Origin: an uncultured Lachnospiraceae bacterium
GTDB taxonomy: Bacteria > Bacillota > Clostridia > Lachnospirales > Lachnospiraceae
NCBI GenBank assembly: GCA_910588655.1
Contig: CAJUPJ010000004.1
Span: 62,001 to 126,000, forward strand
Direction of reading: 5' to 3'
DNA length: 64,000 nt
The position numbers and the translations under genes are program-made. The notes under the pieces are model-generated. The model was not told the DNA's origin, made no database searches, and was given only the letters and a program-made list of their open reading frames with translations. Each line of letters starts with the position of its first letter. The first letter of the stretch is position 1. Shown here one piece after another: positions 17,444-26,218 of this stretch.

Positions 17444-18304
17444 ATGGACAGGTTTAGAAACGGCAATTCAATGCAGGATAAAATTAACCAGCTTACAAAA
17501 GAGAATGAAAATTTAAAGCATATGGTTAAAAAACAACAGAAAAAACGCAGGTGGCATAATATAATTGGAATTATACTGATTGTCACAGGGCTTTTATTTC
17601 TTGGAATACTTGCTTATGGTGAATGGAAAGGCTATTTAAGCGCCAGGAAGGTTAAAAAACTACAAGAGCAGAAAAATGCAGCATATAATGGTACAGATAT
17701 ACCATTGTCTGATATGCTCCCCGAATACCGCAAAATGTATGAAACAAACTCTGACCTTGCAGGATGGATTGTAATTGATGGCACAGATATTAACTATCCA
17801 GTAGTACAAAGCAAAGTCTACCAGGAATTTTACCTTGACCATAATTTTGATGGTGAAAAAGATGATGCAGGTTCTATATTTGCTGATGCAAGGAACGATT
17901 TACTGCCCCCTGATGACAATATTATAATCTATGGCCATAATATGAAAGATGGTTCTATGTTTGGAACACTCCAGTATTACCTTGATAAAGATTATTATGA
18001 CAAGCATAGTACACTTTCCTTTGATACACTGCGCAAACATGGCACATACAAAATTGCTGCCGTTGGTCTGTCAAAGATATCTGAAGAAAGTGATGATACA
18101 TTCAAATATTATGATTTTATCAATGCAGACAGTAAAAAAGAATTTAAAAAATATGTGGAAAACATTAAAAAGCTTGAAGCATACGACACAGGTGTAAACT
18201 TGGAATATGGCGACAAACTTGTTACACTTTCCACTTGCAACAGCGTAGAAAAGGATGGAAGGTTATTTATAGTAGCCAAGGAGGTTAAAAATGAACAAGA
18301 TTAG
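17444..18304 (+). CDS. srtB: Class B sortase
   Basis: 286-residue cysteine transpeptidase that cleaves a C-terminal sorting signal and attaches the protein to the cell wall. N-terminal coiled-coil-like polar segment, one membrane anchor (about 39-58, type II topology), then the sortase B domain with His165 (IIYGHNMKDG), Cys265 (LVTLSTCN) and Arg273 (DGRLFIVAK). Its last 14 bases overlap the start of the next gene, which encodes a surface protein with a sorting signal, so enzyme and substrate are translationally coupled. The start codon is the most upstream ATG; ribosome binding there is weak. Confidence 0.93.
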   Translation: MDRFRNGNSMQDKINQLTKENENLKHMVKKQQKKRRWHNIIGIILIVTGLLFLGILAYGEWKGYLSARKVKKLQEQKNAAYNGTDIPLSDMLPEYRKMYETNSDLAGWIVIDGTDINYPVVQSKVYQEFYLDHNFDGEKDDAGSIFADARNDLLPPDDNIIIYGHNMKDGSMFGTLQYYLDKDYYDKHSTLSFDTLRKHGTYKIAAVGLSKISEESDDTFKYYDFINADSKKEFKKYVENIKKLEAYDTGVNLEYGDKLVTLSTCNSVEKDGRLFIVAKEVKNEQD

Positions 18305-19193
18305 GAAATACCAGGTTGCAGGAATAATAATGGCATTATGTATGGCATTTATTCCAAAAACATTCACAAGCGCAGATGAGGGTGATGCATATAAAGTAAC
18401 ATATAACCTTACAGGTGTTACAGTGTCACCACAGGAAACGGAAGCAGCAGAAGGCACAAGCATGGATATGACATTTACTGCTAACCCAGGATATACCCTT
18501 CCAGAAGAACTCCCGGAAGGGGCTATACAGATTGGTGGTACATATCTGTCTGAGTCAGATTATACATATATGGACGGAGACCTTACAATTAATGAAGTAT
18601 TTGGCGATGTAGTTATCACAGTTGCAGGAATTTCAGAAGACGGCAGTACAGAAGACCCTGGTTCTTCCAGTTCTGGAGGCCCATACAGCATAGTTTATGA
18701 TTTATATGAAGTTACAGCAAGCAAACAGGACGGCAATGTTAAAGAAGGCACAAGATATTCAGTAAAACTTAAAGCAAACAAAGGGTTTAAACTTAATCCT
18801 TCCAATGTTGCAGTCCAGGTTAATAATGAATATGTATACAGCGGCTATTCATATAATGAAGGTGTACTTGAAATTGATTCAGTTACTGGTGATATAATTA
18901 TTGAAGCTATTGCAATCCCTAAAGCATCATCTAAGAAGCAAAACAATAATAATAACAACAATACATCCAGTAACAAAAAACCATCTGGCAGCAAAACATC
19001 CACAAGCAGCAGCGGAAGCAGTTCAAAGTCTTCACAGGCACTTGCAGGCTCAGGCAAAAGTGCATCAAACTACAGCACAAGTTCTTACCGCGCACCAAGG
19101 ACAGGTGATGGTATGGATATACGCTATTATGGGGCTTTTGGATTAATATTTCTTGGCGCTGGATGCCTTTTAGCTGGAAAGAAGTTTAAATAA
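18291..19193 (+). CDS. Sortase-anchored surface protein with two beta-repeat domains
   Basis: 300 residues: signal peptide (about 1-28), two related repeats of about 80 residues (about 33-115 and 127-205; YKVTYNLTGVTVSPQE against YSIVYDLYEVTASKQD), a Ser/Asn/Lys-rich linker (about 210-265) and a C-terminal cell-wall sorting signal, APRTGD followed by a hydrophobic stretch and the basic tail GKKFK. The motif departs from LPXTG and fits the PXTG-type signals of clostridial class B sortases. AAGGAGG lies inside the end of the sortase gene. Probably a dedicated substrate of that sortase; ligand unknown. Confidence 0.88.
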   Translation: MNKIRKYQVAGIIMALCMAFIPKTFTSADEGDAYKVTYNLTGVTVSPQETEAAEGTSMDMTFTANPGYTLPEELPEGAIQIGGTYLSESDYTYMDGDLTINEVFGDVVITVAGISEDGSTEDPGSSSSGGPYSIVYDLYEVTASKQDGNVKEGTRYSVKLKANKGFKLNPSNVAVQVNNEYVYSGYSYNEGVLEIDSVTGDIIIEAIAIPKASSKKQNNNNNNNTSSNKKPSGSKTSTSSSGSSSKSSQALAGSGKSASNYSTSSYRAPRTGDGMDIRYYGAFGLIFLGAGCLLAGKKFK

Positions 19194-19223
19194 AAAACAG
19201 ATAAACAATAAAATACTAAAATT

Positions 19224-19252
19224 AAGCAGCAGGATTACTATATCTGCTGCTT
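19224..19252 (+). terminator. Terminator of the sortase operon
   Basis: AAGCAGCAG (19224-19232) pairs with CTGCTGCTT (19244-19252), followed by ATTTATTG. It lies 31 bp after the stop of the surface protein gene. Confidence 0.7.
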
Positions 19253-19283
19253 ATTTATTGTAGACAAAATAACAAAAATAAAA

Positions 19284-19322
19284 AAGCCCTTACCCAGCGC
19301 ATTAAACGCCAAACGAGGACTT
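19284..19322 (-). terminator. Probable terminator of tRNA-Lys copy 2
   Basis: On the minus strand AAGTCCT (19322-19316) can pair with AGGGCTT (19290-19284) with one mismatch, and a T-rich run follows. It starts four bases after the tRNA 3' end. Confidence 0.45.
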
Positions 19323-19325
19323 AAA

Positions 19326-19398
19326 TGCGCCTCCAGGGGTTCGAACCCTGGACACCCTGATTAAGAGTCAGGTGCTCTGCCAGCTGAGCTAGAAGCGC
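19326..19398 (-). tRNA. tRNA-Lys (anticodon CTT), copy 2
   Basis: Same 73-base cloverleaf as copy 1 with no differences; anticodon CTT, discriminator A, no encoded CCA. The flanks differ from copy 1 right outside the tRNA, so only the tRNA itself is duplicated. Together the two copies bracket the sortase operon as 73-bp direct repeats. Confidence 0.95.
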
Positions 19399-19682
19399 AA
19401 ATCTTATAAAAACTGCCATATCTTTCCGACAAATGGTATTATAGCAGGAGCATTAAAAAAAAGCAAGCATTTTTTTATAAAAAATTAACTTTTTTCAAAA
19501 TTATATCACTAAAAAGACATAATTATACATATTTTTTAGCAATATACTTCCTTTTACTTTAGCAAAATATCTTAACAGTTATATATTTATTCCATAGTAT
19601 TCCACTGAACAATATAAAATAATTATATTCTATATATATTTAATTCCAGCATACAATTTCAACAAATATTACATACTTAATA

Positions 19683-19710
19683 TTGTAAAATTATACAACA
19701 ATGGTATAAT
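19683..19710 (+). promoter_or_regulatory. Candidate promoter of the ECF sigma factor operon
   Basis: TTGTAA (19683-19688) and an extended -10, TGGTATAAT ending at 19710, with a 16-bp spacer, 80 bp ahead of the sigma factor start. The rest of the 390-bp gap between tRNA copy 2 and 19791 is very AT-rich and shows nothing else that I recognise. Confidence 0.45.
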
Positions 19711-19790
19711 GCAGTATAACAAGGTATGAATAATGTACTTGGAACTATTATATCCTAAAATATATTTACAAATACAAAAAGAAGGTTAAA

Positions 19791-20315
19791 ATGGTATTAC
19801 AAAGAAAAAACTACAGGCCAGACACCAGCATGTTTGAATCCTGTTATAATAAATATAAAAATTACATGTATTCAATAGCATATGAAAAACTACAAGATAT
19901 ACATATTGCAGAGGATGCAGTACAAACTTCTTTTGAAAAATTAGCAAAGGTATTTTCAAAAGTAGATAATATAAACTCAGAATATACAAAAAATTTAATA
20001 AAAATTATTACTATTAATACATGTAAAGATATGTTGCGTAAAAAAAGCAAAAGCCTGGAAACCGTTCCACTTGAAACAGCAGGAAAAGAATTATATATTA
20101 ATGATGATTATAGTGGTTTATCAGATATAAGCCATTGCATCCACAGTCTTCCAAAGAAATATAAAGATGTACTTATTTTAAAATATGTTTATGGGTTTAC
20201 TTCAAAAGAAACAGCCAGAATACTATCAATAAAAGAAAGCACCGTACGTTCAAATATAAGAAGGGGAAAAGTTCTGCTGGAACAGAAACTTAAAGAAAAT
20301 GGCATTAATATATAA
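19791..20315 (+). CDS. ECF-type RNA polymerase sigma factor
   Basis: 174 residues with sigma region 2 (about 15-85; YKNYMYSIAYEKLQDIHIAEDAVQTSF in part: AEDAVQTSFEKL) and region 4 (about 115-165; LPKKYKDVLILKYVYGFTSKETAR in part: YGFTSKETARILSIKESTV). Directs transcription of a small regulon, probably including the exported proteins that follow. AGAAGG precedes the ATG. The next gene, 57 bp downstream, encodes a single-pass membrane protein in the anti-sigma position but is frameshifted. Confidence 0.9.
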   Translation: MVLQRKNYRPDTSMFESCYNKYKNYMYSIAYEKLQDIHIAEDAVQTSFEKLAKVFSKVDNINSEYTKNLIKIITINTCKDMLRKKSKSLETVPLETAGKELYINDDYSGLSDISHCIHSLPKKYKDVLILKYVYGFTSKETARILSIKESTVRSNIRRGKVLLEQKLKENGINI

Positions 20316-20372
20316 ACCTGTATAATAAAACATATTACAAAATAACAGCATTACAAAAGGTGGTGGCATAAT

Positions 20373-20989
20373 ATGGATGATGAAAAATTAAAGTTAATTC
20401 TTAATAATTATTGCCAGGAAACAGCTAAAACTTGTGAAAAAGAAGAAAATGTAAAACCAGGGCATATATTTAGCAAGGATTTTGAAAATAAAATGAACAG
20501 ACTTATTAAAAAAGAAATTTATTATGCCAGGCATACTAAAACAGCACCATTCATTAAGACTGCCTCTATTATCCTCTTTGTAATTATATCATTAATAACT
20601 GCTGGTTATGTAAGTGCTGCAATTACAGGTTTTAATCCATGGAATTTTATTATAAGCATAACCAAAGACGAAGGCTATATAAAAATCAAAAAAATATATG
20701 CAACAAAGAAACAACTGCTAGTAAATTCCAAAAAAGAAAATATAAGCTTCTGCCAGATATCCCGGAAGGATTTGAAATAGAAACAAATTCAAGCACCAAC
20801 GGTGACATAATGGTTATATGGTCAAACGAAAATGCAAAATTTGATTTAATATCATGGAAAGTTGAAAACGAAGAAAATGGTATAAAAGCTATATCATGGC
20901 ATGATACAGACTATGATAATGAAATTTTATCCAATACACTTAAAAAAGACGAATTGGCAAAAATTGCCGAAAGTCTTTATAATAAATAA
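20373..20989 (+). pseudogene. Frameshifted DUF4367-like membrane partner of the sigma factor
   Basis: The frame starting at 20373 gives a cytoplasmic N-terminus, one membrane segment (about residues 66-86, FIKTASIILFVIISLITAGY) and then ends early at 20780. The expected extracytoplasmic domain (LLPDIPEGFEIETNSS...) continues in the -1 frame to 20989. The switch falls at the A6 run 20730-20735; one extra A would restore about 205 residues: SKK followed by RKYKLLPDIPEGFE. Gene order (sigma factor, then single-pass protein) and the DUF4367-like C-terminus suggest an anti-sigma or signal-sensing role. Whether the frameshift is real, slippage-corrected or a sequencing error is open. Confidence 0.7.
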
Positions 20990-21022
20990 ACACATGATAT
21001 TTCTTTTACTGGAAATAAAAAA

Positions 21023-21048
21023 TTGCAAAAACTTAAAAATTTTTGCAA
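21023..21048. terminator. AT-rich hairpin after the anti-sigma-like gene
   Basis: TTGCAAAAA (21023-21031) pairs with TTTTTGCAA (21040-21048). It lies 34 bp after the stop at 20989 and ahead of the small exported protein gene. The stem is weak, so it could be an attenuator or not functional. Confidence 0.4.
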
Positions 21049-21086
21049 CAAAATCTGCTTTTTATACGTAATTTATATAAAAGGAT

Positions 21087-21328
21087 GTGAAAAAACAGAT
21101 GTTTAGTTGCAAAAATTTTCTATAACAATGCTATCTGCTGCACTGGTGATATGCAACACACCAGATGTGATATATGCACAGGCAGTCCAGGCACATACCA
21201 GATTAATATTGCATACAGCATACAACCTGCCATCAAAAGGAAAATACCGCATTAAGTGCAATGCAAAAGTACAAGATAAAGATAAAACAGAAGAAATAAC
21301 ATTTTTCTCTGCCGAAAAAACTTATTAA
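21087..21328 (+). pseudogene. Small exported protein, frameshifted in the signal peptide
   Basis: AAAGGATG is followed by GTG at 21087 (VKKQMFSCKNFL, stop). One extra A in the A5 run 21111-21115 would give KKQMFSCKKFSITMLSAALV and continue to 21328 as an about 80-residue protein with a normal signal peptide ending near VIYAQA. The remaining frame has a TTG at 21107 as its only early start. The mature part (about 50 residues) is unlike any family I recognise. It lies between the sigma factor pair and the subtilase. Confidence 0.5.
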
Positions 21329-21485
21329 TGATTTGCGATAATATGAGTAGGAACAGAGCACCTATAACAGATATAATGACTTTTGGGGACAGCCAGTAAA
21401 CTGATATAAATGCTCTATATATAATTTAACATAAAAATGTGTACAATTTAAGAACTTATAACAAAGACCAAAGGAGGATAAATAC

Positions 21486-23506
21486 ATGGGAAATAACTTA
21501 AAAAGAGCCTGGTTCTTGTCACTGCTTTTTCTATAGCTATATCTGGAGGCTCTATACCACAGATAAAAGCCAGGGCATCTGTCAAAAATACAGACATAAA
21601 TACTACGAAACAATACATTATAATAGCTGGTTCACAATACACATACAATGCAGTTATGTCAGAATATAATGATGAAATACAAGATACTGGTGATACACCT
21701 ATACTTGCAGAAAAATCAATAATGATAGCAGATTTAACAGAAGAAGAAGCAAGACAGCTAGCATGTGAAGAAGGCATTATATGTGTTGAAGAAGATTTTG
21801 AAGTAGAAGGATGTTCTGAAAATGAAACAAACACATTACCTGATAATATTCCAGAACAGTGGAATTTAGATGTAATAAATGCAGACAACCAGCAATATAA
21901 ACTTGGTAATGACACTGTAAAAATTGCTATAATGGATTCTGGAATAACAATAGATTCCCAATATTCTGTAGAAGAAAGAATTAATTTTGTTCCTGGTGAT
22001 GACGGCTTAGAACCACTTTATGACGACTTGTCTGGACATGGAACATCCATAGCAAGTATAACAGGTTCAAAAGATGACGGCGAAAAATTAACAGGGATTA
22101 ATCCTAATGCAGAACTTTATTCATTAAAAGTACTTGATATTGATAAAAAGGGTACTGCAAGCAGAGTAATTGAAGGAATATATTGGTGTATTAATAACGG
22201 AATAGACATTATTAATATGAGTTTTGGTACTTTAAATAATTCCAAAGCCCTGGAAATGGCTATACAAGATGCACAAAAAGCTGGAATATTAATGGTTTCC
22301 GCTGCTGGTAATGGAACTGATATTGAATATCCTGCTAAATATGATGAAGTAATCGCTGTAGGTTCATTAAACACTGAAGGGTTAAAAAGTGAAAAAAGTT
22401 CATCTGGCAACGAGATGGAATTAGTTGCTCCAGGAGAATATATTCCAGCACTGGACTGGCTTGGAAATCCAATACTTGTTGATGGAACAAGTGTTGCAGC
22501 AGCACAAGTTACTGGTATAGCATCTGTATTATGGTCATTAGATAAAAATATGAGTTCCGGTTTTATACGTAACTTATTAACAGCCAGTGCAAATGAAACA
22601 GGTAACACATCAGATTACGGAAATGGCATTATAGATTTAGATTATGCACTATCTATATATGATGATTATAAAAACTTATACAGCTCTGATGAAAATATAA
22701 GTAATATTAATTTATTTGATAACAAAAATGAAGTACCTGTATATGATGAAAGTATAATAGAAGCAAGCTGGAGTATTAATAATCATAAAGATGCAATAGA
22801 CAATAATGGTTTATCTGCGGAAGCAGCAAGAATTATAAAACTTGGTGTTGCCTTTCCTGACAATTACAAATTTGGATTAGACCAGCAAAATAAAACAGGT
22901 CCATTCCATGGTTTCAGAAACTATGTGGCAAATTATGTATATCTTGCTAAAATTGCAAGAAAGTGTTATACAAGCGGCATGTCTGAAGCATTGAAAGTCC
23001 CATATCCTATCAGTACATCGGGAAGTGGCAACCTGGCAACAGCCGCAAAAAAAGCACAATCAGACATGCTGGAATATCTCAATATGGTTAATACTAATCC
23101 TATATGGAGAAGCTTACTTAATGACAAAATCACCCAGGAAAACCAAGGGAGAATACTTATTGGATTTGCTATACATACTGCAATGGACGCATATTCACAC
23201 CAGTCTTATAAACCAGATAAAACACATATAAAGGATAGTAACAAGCGTGATGATGATGAATTTGTACCACTAAGATATGATACTGCAAAAGCTGTTGCTT
23301 CCAGTATTATAAATCCATGGCATAATACACATACATTTAACGCTATGCAATTTAAACAAGATAAAATACATACTAAAGGTGCTTTCTATTTACGAAACTT
23401 CTCTACAAGAGTAAAAAATACAGACCCTTCTACATGGTCAAGTAACAGCACATGGTTTAATGATAGGACTGTAGATGAAGATGATAGTAATATAAATGAA
23501 AATTAA
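21486..23506 (+). CDS. Subtilisin-family (S8) protease fused to a phospholipase C-like domain; frameshift in the signal peptide
   Basis: The AAAGGAGG site leads to ATG 21486, but that frame stops after 16 codons; the continuous frame begins to read as signal peptide (KKSLVLVTAFSIAISGG) just after the A5 run 21500-21504, so one A appears to be missing. The main frame has its first ATG at 21656. Counted from there: I9-like propeptide up to about residue 52, then the S8 domain with Asp94 (AIMDSG), His128 (SGHGTSIA), oxyanion Asn219 (SAAGNG) and Ser279 (DGTSVAAAQVTG), to about 340. Residues about 380-600 form a second domain with FHGF (His418) and GFAIHTAMDAYSHQSY (His507, Asp511, His515), the pattern of zinc-dependent phospholipase C/S1-P1 nuclease folds. 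No anchor. Triad and propeptide are clear; the second domain is inferred. Confidence 0.8.
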
Positions 23507-23543
23507 TATAAAATAATCATAATACAAGATTTTATAAAATCTT

Positions 23544-23567
23544 CTCCCCATATTTAAATATGGGGAG
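23544..23567 (+). terminator. Terminator after the subtilase gene
   Basis: CTCCCCATA (23544-23552) pairs with TATGGGGAG (23559-23567) around TTTAAA. The following sequence TTTATCTTAATT is only moderately T-rich, so read-through into the paralogous genes is possible. Confidence 0.65.
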
Positions 23568-23609
23568 GAAACTTTATCTTAATTTAAAAAGAAAGGGAAT
23601 AATTATCTT

Positions 23610-24623
23610 ATGGAAAAACTAAAAACGATTATTAAAAAATTACTAATTATAACACTATATTTCTGCCTTACTTCTAATACAGCCCTTGCAAATACTTATA
23701 AAGAAACAAACAAAGAATTGTTTTTCCGTTCTGGCAACGGGCAAAGATACAATATATATAATACTTTCTATGATAAAAACAATAAATTATATTCGCTGTA
23801 TTGGTACAATGATAATAATTATTTAGTTTCATGGAACGAGAAAAAATATATTCTCAAAAAAATTAAAACTCCAAAAAATATATTAAACGAAATTACCAAA
23901 TACCATCCAACTCTTTATTATAATTGTGTTATGCCTAATGGAAATGTGGGAATCCATTATACTATCCGTTTATCTGATAAAAAAACCAAAAAACTATTTG
24001 TAATAATTTCCCCTGATGGAAAGCTAGTTTCAAAAATGAATTTAGGAAAGATATTTAAAATTACAAACAATGAAAATGTATATTATAAAATACATAATTA
24101 TAAAAATAACCGTATATTCGTACAGTTTAGCATAAACAGTTACACTGAAAATGAAATAAAGTTTGCAGGTGTAATTGATTACAAAAAGAAGAAATTACTT
24201 TGGAAACGCAAGGTTTCAGAGAATGAAGGTTTTTGTGGGGGTTATTCATATGATTTTGGCAATATTGCAAAAAACAAATATATGATTGGCTTTAATAAAA
24301 ACAAAGATAAATTTGTAATATCAGGCATTAAAAACGGAAAAATTCTCCAAGAACTTTATTTAGATGCAAAAAAAGAAAATATAGTTTCATATGAATACAA
24401 AAATAATTATATTTATATTGTAAAAAAAGACGGGGTTTACAAATTAAAATGGAATGAAGATAAAATGGTCAAATTAATAGATTTACAAGACCACTGGATT
24501 AATAAAGGGCATAATTATGCAACAGATATAACAGTTGTTAATGACAACGAAATTTATATAACTGGTTATGACCCAGGGGAAAATGAAAAATCTATTTTAT
24601 TCAGTTTTAAAAAGAATTTTTAA
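23610..24623 (+). CDS. Exported protein of unknown function, paralogue A
   Basis: 337 residues. Signal peptide MEKLKTIIKKLLIITLYFCL... cleaved near ALANT. The mature protein is rich in Lys, Asn and Tyr and made of repeated short strands (for example NKYMIGFNKNKDKFVIS, NNYIYIVKKDGVYKLKW), as in beta-propellers. No catalytic motif is visible. Its neighbour at 24710 has the same first 16 residues and near-identical C-terminal third (KKDGVYKLKWNEDKM, DITVVNDNEIYITG), and the same leader AAAGGGAATAATTATCTT before the ATG, so this is a tandem duplication. Likely part of the exported set downstream of the ECF sigma factor. Confidence 0.75.
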   Translation: MEKLKTIIKKLLIITLYFCLTSNTALANTYKETNKELFFRSGNGQRYNIYNTFYDKNNKLYSLYWYNDNNYLVSWNEKKYILKKIKTPKNILNEITKYHPTLYYNCVMPNGNVGIHYTIRLSDKKTKKLFVIISPDGKLVSKMNLGKIFKITNNENVYYKIHNYKNNRIFVQFSINSYTENEIKFAGVIDYKKKKLLWKRKVSENEGFCGGYSYDFGNIAKNKYMIGFNKNKDKFVISGIKNGKILQELYLDAKKENIVSYEYKNNYIYIVKKDGVYKLKWNEDKMVKLIDLQDHWINKGHNYATDITVVNDNEIYITGYDPGENEKSILFSFKKNF

Positions 24624-24641
24624 AATAGAATTTATAGGGAA

Positions 24642-24666
24642 ATCTCTATAGCATGGCTATAGAGAT
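24642..24666 (+). terminator. Terminator between the two paralogues
   Basis: ATCTCTATAG (24642-24651) pairs with CTATAGAGAT (24657-24666) around CATGG, followed by ATTACTTTATCTTAATT. A similar hairpin follows the second paralogue. Confidence 0.65.
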
Positions 24667-24709
24667 ATTACTTTATCTTAATTGAATAAATAAAGGGAAT
24701 AATTATCTT

Positions 24710-25759
24710 ATGGAAAAACTAAAAACAATTATTAAAAAATTACTAATTATAACACTATCCTTCTGTCTTACTGCTAATACAGCCCTGGCAAATGCTTATA
24801 AAGAAACCCAGCAAAATGCATTTTTCAGGACACGTGACAATTACAAAAATCATTTATCCCAGACTTTTTATGATAATAAACATAAATTATATTCTCTTCT
24901 TTACTATCAATATGGTGGTCTGCTTTCCTTTTATGATGCACTTTATTTAATAAAATGGAATAAAGATGGTCATAACACCCAGGTATTAAAAGTTCCAAAA
25001 AAGATATCAGATGAAATATCTAAATACAATGCTGACACCAGTATTGACAACCCTATTACATCTAATGGAAATATATGGATGACATATTCATACAAAGATG
25101 ACAAAAGTAATAACTGGAAAAATTTTTTTATTAGAATTTCACCTAAAGGAAAATTATTATCAAGAATAAACATAAAAAAAATATTTGGCATTCCCAAAAA
25201 ACAACATATCTATTATAACATACACCAGTACAAAAAGAACAAAGCATTTGTACAAATCCATATAGATAAGCTTAATCGAAAAGACATATATATGGCAGGG
25301 GTAATTGATTATAAAAAAAATAAACTGGTCTGGAAACGCAAAGTATCAGATAATGAAGGGTTTTTTAAAAATTATTCTTCATATGGCTACGGAATTATTG
25401 CTAAAAATAAATATATGGCTGGTTTTAACGAAGCACGCAATAAGTTTGTAATATCAAATATAAGAAATGGCAAAGTATTAAAAGAATTTGATTTAAATCC
25501 AGAAGAAGAAAATATAGTCTCATATGAATACAAAAATAATGCTATTTATATTGCAAAAAAAGATGGGGTTTACAAATTAAAATGGAACGAAGATAAAATG
25601 GATAAATTAATAGATTTACAAAACCACTGGCTCAGCAAGAGACATAATTATGCCTGTGATATAACAGTTGTTAATGATAATGAAATTTACATAACAGGTT
25701 TTGACCCCTTTAGTGAAAATGAAGATACTATTTTATTCAGTTTTAAAAAGAATGTTTAA
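24710..25759 (+). CDS. Exported protein of unknown function, paralogue B
   Basis: 349 residues, with a signal peptide cleaved near ALANA. Architecture as in paralogue A, with divergence concentrated in the first half of the mature protein (QQNAFFRTRDNYKNHLS against KELFFRSGNGQRYN) and strong conservation in the second half. This pattern suggests duplication followed by selection for variation on the exposed N-terminal part, or conversion of the C-terminal part. No family recognised. It ends with its own hairpin terminator. Confidence 0.75.
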   Translation: MEKLKTIIKKLLIITLSFCLTANTALANAYKETQQNAFFRTRDNYKNHLSQTFYDNKHKLYSLLYYQYGGLLSFYDALYLIKWNKDGHNTQVLKVPKKISDEISKYNADTSIDNPITSNGNIWMTYSYKDDKSNNWKNFFIRISPKGKLLSRINIKKIFGIPKKQHIYYNIHQYKKNKAFVQIHIDKLNRKDIYMAGVIDYKKNKLVWKRKVSDNEGFFKNYSSYGYGIIAKNKYMAGFNEARNKFVISNIRNGKVLKEFDLNPEEENIVSYEYKNNAIYIAKKDGVYKLKWNEDKMDKLIDLQNHWLSKRHNYACDITVVNDNEIYITGFDPFSENEDTILFSFKKNV

Positions 25760-25778
25760 AGTAGAATTTATTTTAAAA

Positions 25779-25802
25779 TCCCTATAGCCTTGCTATAGGG
25801 AC
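25779..25802. terminator. Terminator after paralogue B
   Basis: TCCCTATAG (25779-25787) pairs with CTATAGGGA (25793-25801). It lies between convergent genes (stop at 25759 on plus, stop at 25810 on minus) and may serve both, with AAAA on its left and a weak T-rich right side. Confidence 0.65.
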
Positions 25803-25809
25803 TATACAT

Positions 25810-26148
25810 TTACTCCTGTTTCTTGCATATTGTATGGCTTAAAATAATTATTACCAGGCAGTCAGCGGCGATTATTCCCAGTGCTGCCATTGCAAAGCCT
25901 GCTGGCAGTTTTTCTTCAAATAATCCCATAAAAAGGATTAATGCTGCTATAACTGCCATTCCTGCCCCTGTTGTCCTACATAGCTTCTTTTCGTTATATC
26001 TTGCTTTTTCCTGGGAGGATGCCATATTATATCCAGAGATAAACCAGCTTCCGCGCCCTGAAAGCAGCATTACTGAAATTATTGTAAATATAATAAACCC
26101 CACCCATATTACCCAGTCTGGCCCATTTGAAATATCTGATAATTTCAT
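25810..26148 (-). CDS. DUF3784-type small membrane protein
   Basis: 112 residues with three membrane segments. The segment LLSGRGSWFISGYNMASSQEKARY and the following EKKLCR (about residues 28-56) are the hallmark of DUF3784 proteins of Clostridia, whose function is unknown. GGAGGGGG precedes the ATG. It is the gene after the decayed AlbA_2 locus on the same strand and converges on the paralogue pair. Confidence 0.82.
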   Translation of the reverse strand: MKLSDISNGPDWVIWVGFIIFTIISVMLLSGRGSWFISGYNMASSQEKARYNEKKLCRTTGAGMAVIAALILFMGLFEEKLPAGFAMAALGIIAADCLVIIILSHTICKKQE

Positions 26149-26218
26149 TATAACCCCCTCCTCTTGTTTTGCCCCAGCCAGTTAAATACCAGAGCTTCTG
26201 TTATTGTTTTACATATAA

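Noticed and set aside
20728..20740. Programmed -1 ribosomal frameshift at A AAA AAG in the anti-sigma-like gene
   Set aside because: In the zero frame the run reads AAA AAA GAA, so the slippery heptamer is out of phase; C AAA AAA would need a mismatched P-site re-pairing and no stimulatory structure is evident.
21486..21535. Short peptide MGNNLKRAWFLSLLFL as a leader peptide of the subtilase
   Set aside because: The -1 frame of the same DNA reads as a normal signal peptide joined to the propeptide, so a frameshift explains it better than an independent leader.
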